64,000 nt of DNA from Castanea sativa (lineage: Eukaryota; Streptophyta; Magnoliopsida; Fagales; Fagaceae). Below are positions 56,878 to 64,000 of this stretch, in pieces (position 1 is the stretch's first letter; each line of letters begins with the position of its first letter). The DNA lies in the NCBI RefSeq assembly GCF_040712315.1, contig NC_134019.1, positions 33,011,373-33,075,372 of the forward strand, given 5' to 3'. The notes beneath the pieces were generated by a model. It had not been told where the DNA came from. It made no database searches and saw only the letters and a list, made by a program, of their open reading frames with translations. The position numbers and the translations under genes were made by a program.

Positions 56878-58429
56878 GGTAAAGCTTAGAGAAAATTGAA
56901 TTAGAATTTGAAATTATAATCCAATTTTGCGTCATGTATCTAAATTTTTTTAATCTTTATTTCAATTGAGTTAATGAGTCCAAAATACTAAGAATCTAAT
57001 ATTAATAAACTATAATTTTTTTAAAATAAAATACAATCACATATACTCAATAAAAATTACCACATGTTTCTCAATAAATAAATAAAATAAAAATCACCAC
57101 ATGTTCTATCTTATTAAAAATTAGAAAAAAAATCATCATAAGTAGTATTAAATTTAGATAAGAATTTTAATATGTGACTAATTACAATTTACTTTAAAAA
57201 AATAATTTGACTAATTATCTATATTTTATGACAAAAATTGTGTTTAATTTTTAATATATCTATATTTATGCATGAATGCATGTGTTACATGCTTTAAACA
57301 AAATAATTTGACTAATTATTTATATTTTTATAATAAAAATTTTGTTTAATTTTAAATACATCCATGCGTTAACATAGAGTTACATGCTAGTTATATTTTT
57401 ATTATTGTTAACTTTGTTAATATTCTACAAAATATTAAAATTGCTAATAGGTTATTTGTGTTAGGTTAACGTGTTAACTTGACTACCTAACTTATATATT
57501 TATCAAATGGGTCATGTCAAGTCATATCGAACTTAGCGTGAGTCTTTTATGAACATATCTTGTTAGGGTCAATGTATCCAAACACGATTAATGGTTGATT
57601 AATAAACATGTTTTGTTTGTGTCGACCTATATAATCGGATACTCATAAATCAATATGACACAAACAAGACACATGAACATGAATTATCATCCTTACATCC
57701 ATAATTGTGCGTATAGAGTGTACATGTAAGATTAGGGCGGTTTTTGCTTAATTGACCAAGTAGCAGTAAGTAGTATTTCAAAACTTATATATAAAAATAG
57801 CATTTTTTTTTATTATATAAAATTCGACTCTTCAAGTGTCGAATTCCACTTGAATCTTGACTCCTCAAGAGGAATTGATGTGGCCATTTCAAAAAACTGG
57901 TTCACCTGGATCTCGACTCTTTTAGAGTTGAGTGCACTAATAATAATAATAATAATTAAAATAAAAACTTTGGAAGTCCGGCGGCTAGACTTGTCTACAA
58001 AGGCTAAGTGAATCTTTCTTCTCCTCAATTCTATGTCCGAGTTCTTTTCCCCTCTTTCAATTTATATCATTTTTCTTTTTCAATCATTCTCATTTTCAAC
58101 ATCCAAAAACATACGATGTTGCAAATTTTCCATCTAACAATTTCCTGTGTTTTCTTGGATTAGTGCAATGATTACTTTATATATCATGACCTCATACAGG
58201 ATGAAACATATGTTTTATTAGGCAAATACATTGAAGCATATTCCATTATTAACATTTACATTATTGCTTGACTCTGAGATATTGAAACAAATGATTCTAA
58301 AAAAGAAAAAAGAAAAGATATTGAAAGATAAAACACATCATGCTTCCCAAGTCTCTATGCAGATCATGGTACTCACAACAAGCTTATAAATGGTTGCTTG
58401 CTAAACAGATAATAGCACCTCCAACAAGC

Positions 58430-60388
58430 TTAATCTGATATCCTAAAATGAGAAATTTGGAGATTTTCAACATCAAGTTTTTGGAAATTACTGCGCCTTC
58501 TGCTAGCTGTAAACTTGCCCCGATTGTATGCCCTATACTTAGCAGGGTTTTGCCCGTTTGTTAGCTCCTCCAAGGGCTTAATCATGGTGTAGTGTGCTGG
58601 GTTGAAGAAAAATGGAACAGAGAACCTTTCTTTCTCTGAGTTCACCATGGCCCTGTGCTCCACACTCTCATACTTGTCATTACTCCAAACCTGAAAATTT
58701 TCCATTCTTTGAGTGAAACTGGCCAACCATAAAAGTCTCCAACTACATACGAATTCCAGTATTGGCAAAGCGTTTTAATTAGACTAGCAATTATATCAAT
58801 ATTTTTTTGAGACATACATTCATAGATGGACAACATAGAGAAAAAATTGACACACTAACATTATTCATTTACTTATTTTTTTGGCTAAATAGAAAATGGT
58901 ACTTGAAATCATGTTTGGCTAATAAAAAAAAAAGATTTCTTCTTACCAAGTTAGTTTGAAGATTTGAAAATGTTACCTGAATAATGTCACCAACGTTGAC
59001 AATATAAGCATCTGGGGTGGGTTTGACCCGAACCCACTCTCCATCTTTCCGCTTCACTTCCAATCCTCCAACATCATCTTGAGCAAGGATGGTTAAGGCA
59101 CCACCATCCTTGTGCCGACCGACACCAAGTGCTAACTCAGGGGTAGGGCAAGGTGGATAATGATTTAGTCGGATTAAGCTGTTGTGATCTTTGAAGAAGC
59201 TATGGAACCTATCTGCTGGCAAGCCCAGGGACAGAGCAATAAGTTCGAATAATTTGCAAGCTAGTTTTACCATCTCTTGACCATAGTCTTGGCATGTCTC
59301 CCTGTTCAGTTGTCAAAGGAGCTCATCAGATCACATAGATTGAATCTCTTGAATTGGGCTTCAAACTACATCATAATTCTTGACAGATTAATCTCAAAAT
59401 TTCTAACTCAATTACAAAGGGTCCTCCCAAATAACAGTTATGAAGACACATCATATGTTACTAACATAACCTTAGATGACTAGTTATTAAAATGTATCAT
59501 TATCTCCCCCAACCATTAAGTGTGCTGTGATTTATAAGAATTACGATGCAACTTTTTTTGATAAATTCAATGGTATGACAGAGGAGAGGGATTTGAACAT
59601 TGGATGTGCCACTTGAGTTACAAGACTCTTGGCAAGAATTAGAACACAATAGTCCTATAATAATAGAACATTTAGCATATCTCATGTTCTCCCTCTTTTA
59701 CATGGTTTCTCCATAAAAAAGAGACACAAAAGAAAAGTTCTTAAAGAATTTTAAACATCCAACAGATACATCAACTTTGCAGTTTTGTCATCAAATTGAT
59801 ATTGGCTAAAGTTAAGATTTAGATGATCCACATATTCCATAATAACTATTTAGTAAATATTAGTCATTCAAATTTCATTGTGAATTTATAAAGAAACATT
59901 TCCATATTTTTATTAAACTTAATTTACCTTAATTCAGGCGGGTACTCAGGCCACTGATTATATAATTCAGTAATTTCCTTGTCATCAGGATCAGGCGAGG
60001 CAGGGATTAAAGCAGGTTCCCCTACGGCAATATCAAAAACCTCCTTCCAGTCCCTAACATTCTTAGTATGCTCAGTGTCATAATAACCCAAAACTAACTT
60101 CTCAGTTCTCCTCACCTTCCTCTTCTCCTCTAAACTCTGCTCAAAGAATTTCCTCGAGTCACTATCAATCTTCTGTCGCTTCTCCAAAGGCACCCCATGG
60201 TTGATCACCTGGAAGAACCCCCACTCCTTGCATGCTTTGCCTACCTCCTTAACAAGGCCTTCAATGGCAGAAACATTGTTGGAGTGTAATGGAGAAAGAT
60301 CAATTAGTGGGAAGCCTTCCCCTTTGATGTAGGAGATTCTTGGCCGGTGTTCAGGTTCTTGGATGAAAGCTGGATCAACTTTTCCCAT
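58430..60388 (-). CDS. 2-oxoglutarate/Fe(II)-dependent dioxygenase, gene E (3 exons, intact)
   Basis: Predicted exons on the minus strand are 60388-59928, 59301-58977 and 58690-58430, with GT/AG junctions, giving 348 aa. The exon lengths equal those of gene A (461, 325, 261 nt). The product is almost identical to A; differences include RISYIKGEG for RISHIEGEG, DSDSR for DGDSR and AVGEPA for AVEEPA. Iron ligands H217, D219 and H274 and the 2OG-binding R284/S286 are kept. As for A, a probable cytosolic small-molecule oxidase with unknown substrate. Both A and E keep open frames since duplicating, so both may be functional. The right-arm promoter of the viral-like locus points at its 3' end. Confidence 0.92.
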
Positions 60389-60438
60389 GGTGATTGGTTT
60401 TAATTTCTGTGCGCTCTGTAATAAGCGGTGTGGTGCCT

Positions 60439-60445
60439 TTTTATA
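60439..60445 (-). promoter_or_regulatory. TATA box of gene E
   Basis: TATAAAA on the minus strand, about 50 bp upstream of the ATG, in the same context as gene A. Confidence 0.6.
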
Positions 60446-60470
60446 GTTACTGTTTTTTCTGTTTTTCTAA

Positions 60471-60603
60471 GGGTGTGACGTTTGTGCTTGCATATGGCTG
60501 AGTTGTTTTGTTGTATGAGGGGATATTTGGATAGGTACGAGGAATGAGTTAAGCTTTTGTATACTTGCTATTTTTTCTAAGGGTGTGACGTTTGTGCTTG
60601 CAT
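60471..60603 (-). promoter_or_regulatory. Two direct copies of the 23-bp upstream motif, gene E
   Basis: GGGTGTGACGTTTGTGCTTG plus CAT at 60471-60493 and 60581-60603. Both copies match those of gene A exactly while the sequence between them has small indels. Confidence 0.45.
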
Positions 60604-61544
60604 ATCTGAGTTCTGTTCTGTGCGGGAAGTTTTGGCAGTCAATATTAGAGCATCACATCGAAAAAAATAATATTCAAAGATATATAACTATGAACAAACG
60701 TCAAATTAGATGTTATTTAAACTTCTTGTAGTTTTGCTTGCAGGATATAATAAGAATATGTAATCCAACGGTTAAATTTTCTAAATTCACATCCAATATA
60801 AAGATATAGAAGAGTTTGAAGAGAAACATTTTCCTTTAAGGATATATAGTACTCCATTTTTGCATGCTTTACCAACAAGGACATTTCTATATAATAATAA
60901 TAATAATAATAAACTTCTATACTATTGAATTAGTGATTATCTTCTCAAAAAAAGAAAAAGAAAAAAAGAATTAGTGATTAAGTTTGTTAGGTATACATGG
61001 TGAGTGAAAGTCTCACATGAAATTTAAAAAAAAGAATTTAAAAATTATAATGAAGTCCTTTGTAAAATCACCTTTTTAATATATCTAACTGTGAACTCGC
61101 GTGTTATGCGTGGTAATTTTTTTAGGATAACCTCATTAAAACAAAAATATGTCACTCATCTGCTTATTTTTGTTTGACGATTAACTTTTAATTTTCTCTT
61201 AATAAATGACATTATAGAGTACTCTTAACACAACTATTAAGATTACTTTGTCCACCCCAAAGGATTAAAAAATAAACAAAAATTAGTAAAGTCACATAGT
61301 TTAGCATCTAAATTGATCACTATAAAAAATCAAATTCTAACTTGCAAAACAACTAATTATTAACCCAAATAAAATCAATACAATAAAGAAAAAGAACTTG
61401 AAATTGGAAATTAAAATACCAAACTACATAATATGCATAAAAGTCGATATAAATTTACCAAAAAGATAAACAAAGATGATGTGACAATTAAGTTAATAAT
61501 AACAACAAAAAAAAAAACCATTAGTAGAAAAAAAAAAAAGAAAT

Positions 61545-62140
61545 TTTTTTCCATTTGGACTTAAATTTTTAATAACTTCGTTAGTGGTGGTGCTTACAAA
61601 ACAATATGGAAAAATAGCATCTCAAGTTTTTAAGATTTGAGTTTTATAATAGAACTCAAGTCTTAAATGCTCAACTTCCTGAGTTGGCAAAAAAAAATTA
61701 TCCACGTAGAACTCTAGTTTATAATACTCGAGTTCCTCCTCTACTTCTTCTTCCTCATTTGCTTCTGCATATTCTTCCTCCGCATTTTCTAGATCTTGTT
61801 TTCCAGATCGTGTCTTCGGATCTGCATTTTCCTGATTGTGCCTTCGGATCTGCGTTTTCCAAATCGTTCTTCTTCTTCCTACTGGTTCTTCAGTTCTTCA
61901 GATCGTCTCCATCTTCATCTTCGTTCTTCAAATGCTTCTATAGAACTTGAGTTTGAGAAACTCGAGTTCCACATGGATAAATTACTCCACCTCAGCACTA
62001 GAACTCGAGTCTTTGAGGCTCGATTTTGTCACCAAACTTGAGCTTCAAAGACTTGAGATGTTAGTTTCCTAAATAGTTTCAAAACCTTGCTAACTAATAA
62101 TATTCTCTCCCAAAATTATGCTAGCTTGCAAATTATCTAG
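61545..62140. mobile_element. Foldback-type insertion only in duplication copy 2
   Basis: About 600 bp are absent at the equivalent place of copy 1 (near 6170-6180). The outer parts carry inverted ATCTCAAGT / ACTTGAGAT words, the inner parts ACTCGAGTT / GAACTCGAG words around a C/T-rich core (61735-61940). It is related in style to 18333-18812 and to the element at the window end. Exact ends are blurred by A-runs. Confidence 0.6.
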
Positions 62141-63810
62141 AAAAAAAAGTGGTTGAAACAATAAAATAAAAAATCTAACACAAGAGAACACAAAATTGGA
62201 GACAGAGAGAGTATTGACCTTTTTATTGTGGACAACTTGGAAGGAATAGGGAAATAAGGTGGAAATGAAATAAGAAGAAATTTATATGAAAATTAAGATG
62301 GAAGAGGAGGGTGGAAGTAGATGAAAGATTGAACAAAGTGAAATTGTAGAATTTAAGAAGATATAAAGGAAAAAAAAATCAAAAAATCTAAAGAGAAACA
62401 AATGCTTAAAAAAATAAAATTTATTGGAGGAGATGAAAGATTGAACTAATAGGACAATGGTTGAAGAAGATGAAAATTGAACAAAGTAAGAATTGCAAAA
62501 AAAAAAAAAAAAGGAAAAAAGATGCTAAAGATGTTGTGCATAAAGAGCTTTATAAAAGTTATTACAAAACTTCCATTATTATATATAGTATAGATACGTA
62601 TAAACATTGTTTTTTGTTTTGGTTTTTTAGTTACAAAACTTTCATTATTTAGTTATAAATATCTAAATTAAAGTAGATGAATATATAAAAGCAAAATTAT
62701 AAATAATGTTAAAACCACCCAAGATGAATGTGTAAAGTCAAGAATCAATTTTTTTTTTTTAAGTAGAAGTAAAAAATAAATTCTAATTTAAAGTAGATGA
62801 ATATGTAAAGGCAAAATTACATGTAATGTTAAAACCGTTCAAGATGAATGTATAAAGTCAATAATCTATTTATATTTTTTTATTAAAAAAGAAATAAAAA
62901 CTAAATGAAAAAAATAATAATTACATGGCCAATGGCATGGCAATAAGGTAACACAACAGAAGTTTAGCAACAATAAATGCTGCGCTTAAGACCTTTTAAG
63001 CCTATACAAGATAAAGAAAGAGTTTACAGTTTCATTTTTGTATTTCTTGTTTATAAATAGAGGTAAAGGGTTGAGAAAATTTACTAAGGCAAGCGGATTT
63101 CTATTCCGCTTTGTATCAAACACAATCCACATAAGTTGTTTCATATATATTAGAGAAAATTATATTTTAAACCCAATAGTTTAGGGGTGTAAGTGTAACA
63201 AATCAAACCTTATAACTTGAAAAGTGACAATGATTCTACCAAAAAAGAAAAGAAAAGTGACAATGATTATTTTTAAATTTATTTATTTATTATAATTCAT
63301 TTAAGACATCAATGATTATTTTGAATTTTATTTACAAAAGTGGAATTCGATAATAGGTTCTTTGTTTGATGATGTGAAATCTTACCAATTGAGCAAATAG
63401 AAGCACACAACTTTTCATAAAATAAAAAATAATTAATGTAATTAAAGACACCATTCCCAAGTTGAAAAAATGACGGAACATGGTCAATAAGAACAAAAAA
63501 TGCTAGAACCACATAGTTGTATACAACTTTGGCCATATTTCGCCACAATTCAATAGACTTATTCATCACCCCCAAAAAGGTAATTTAATAGATTTTTTTT
63601 TTTTTTTTAGCTTGGCAAATTTAATAGAGTTGATCACTTCCAATGAGTATGGTTTTTTCTCAAAAAATAACAATAATAGAGTTGATCACTAAAAGCTATG
63701 AATTTCCTATCATGAAGTATAAATAGGTAAATATTAATATGATGAAACATGACTATCATAGATCAAATTTTATAACTTTGTTTCAGGCCCATATATAAAT
63801 AATATATGAA

Positions 63811-64000
63811 GGAACAACATTATACCCCCTTTCCCAAACTAATTTTGAAACTCGATTTTCTCAAAATCGAGTTAAGCCCTATAGTGGCGTTTTAAGGAGC
63901 CTATAGTGGAGTTTTGAAACTCGAGCTCCATGAACTCGAGTTATAAGTAAAAAAAAAAAAAAAATTTGCATGGAACTCAAGTTCATGGAACTCGAGTTAC
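63811..64000. mobile_element. Foldback element, cut by the window end
   Basis: CCCTTTCCCAAACTAATTTT, TTTTCTCAAAATCGAGTTAA, CTATAGTGGCGTTTTAAGG and CTCGAGCTCCATGAACTCGA follow the same order as in 18390-18620, so it is a second copy of that family. Only the first arm and the loop are inside the window. It marks the right edge of the A/E similarity. Confidence 0.7.

Larger units (their letters stand above)
56871..63809. repeat. Segmental duplication, copy 2 (carries gene E)
   Basis: Colinear with 926-7829. It holds the 3' flank (56871-58429), gene E and the 5' flank (60389-63809). It lacks the MITE of copy 1 and has its own foldback insertion (about 61545-62140). Outside gene E no other gene is seen; AT-rich non-coding sequence fills 56871-58429 and 60610-63809. 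Confidence 0.9.

Noticed and set aside
56871..63809. Copy 2 as an unresolved haplotype (assembly artefact) of copy 1
   Set aside because: Independent insertions, several indels and different outer neighbours favour a real duplication, though only long reads can exclude an artefact.

Overview
The window looks like nuclear DNA of a eudicot plant. It is AT-rich, with intron-containing genes (GT/AG introns), L1-type LINEs, LTR retrotransposons, tRNA-derived SINEs, hAT- and Mutator-like MITEs, a Helitron end and a decayed caulimovirid-like insertion. The repeat repertoire would suit a woody eudicot (my guess is Fagaceae), but nothing here proves the species. No bacterial or organellar feature and no convincing tRNA or rRNA gene was seen.

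Host genes: the only convincing host genes are one tandem family on the minus strand, plant DOXC-class 2-oxoglutarate/Fe(II)-dependent dioxygenases (2OGDs) of the type opening MG(E/K)VDPAFIQEPE (Arabidopsis At3g19000/At3g19010-like). Three copies are structurally intact with three exons each: A (2622-4590, 348 aa), B (11972-13900, 352 aa) and E (58430-60388, 348 aa). Two are broken: C (16317-20999; stops, frameshift, 3' truncation) and D (46772-49591; 704-bp insertion in exon 1, most of exon 2 and all of exon 3 gone). Flank remnants of a sixth unit lie at about 8.8-10.75 kb. Units A and E belong to a segmental duplication of about 7 kb (926-7829 and 56871-63809). Intact copies share promoter-proximal repeats with a GACGTTTGTGCTTGCAT core.

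Layout: 1-924 Helitron 3' part; 0.9-8.2 kb unit A; 8.3-11 kb relic unit with MITE, SINE and microsatellite; 11.9-14.2 kb gene B; 14.3-16.3 kb hAT MITE, SINE and repeats; 16.3-21 kb pseudogene C, its introns swollen by MITEs and a foldback element; 21.3-26.7 kb decayed L1 LINE; 26.8-29.3 kb second, 3'-truncated LINE; 29.3-34.6 kb truncated minus-strand gag-only LTR element; 34.6-38 kb intergenic with a GGTCC minisatellite and a SINE; 38.0-45.5 kb complete non-autonomous LTR element with 5-bp target duplications; 45.5-49.8 kb spacer and pseudogene D; 50.6-56.8 kb pararetrovirus-like locus built as a 1.9-kb inverted repeat around a 2.3-kb core; 56.9-64 kb unit E, ending in another foldback element.

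The most unusual structure is the pararetrovirus-like locus. Two near-identical inverted arms each carry a 3' coding module, a TATA box and a poly(A) signal pointing outwards. The core encodes a zinc knuckle, a coiled coil and an aspartic protease, with no recognisable reverse transcriptase. Such a locus could form hairpin RNA and could drive transcription into the neighbouring 2OGD units. All coordinates and homologies were read by eye; no search was run.
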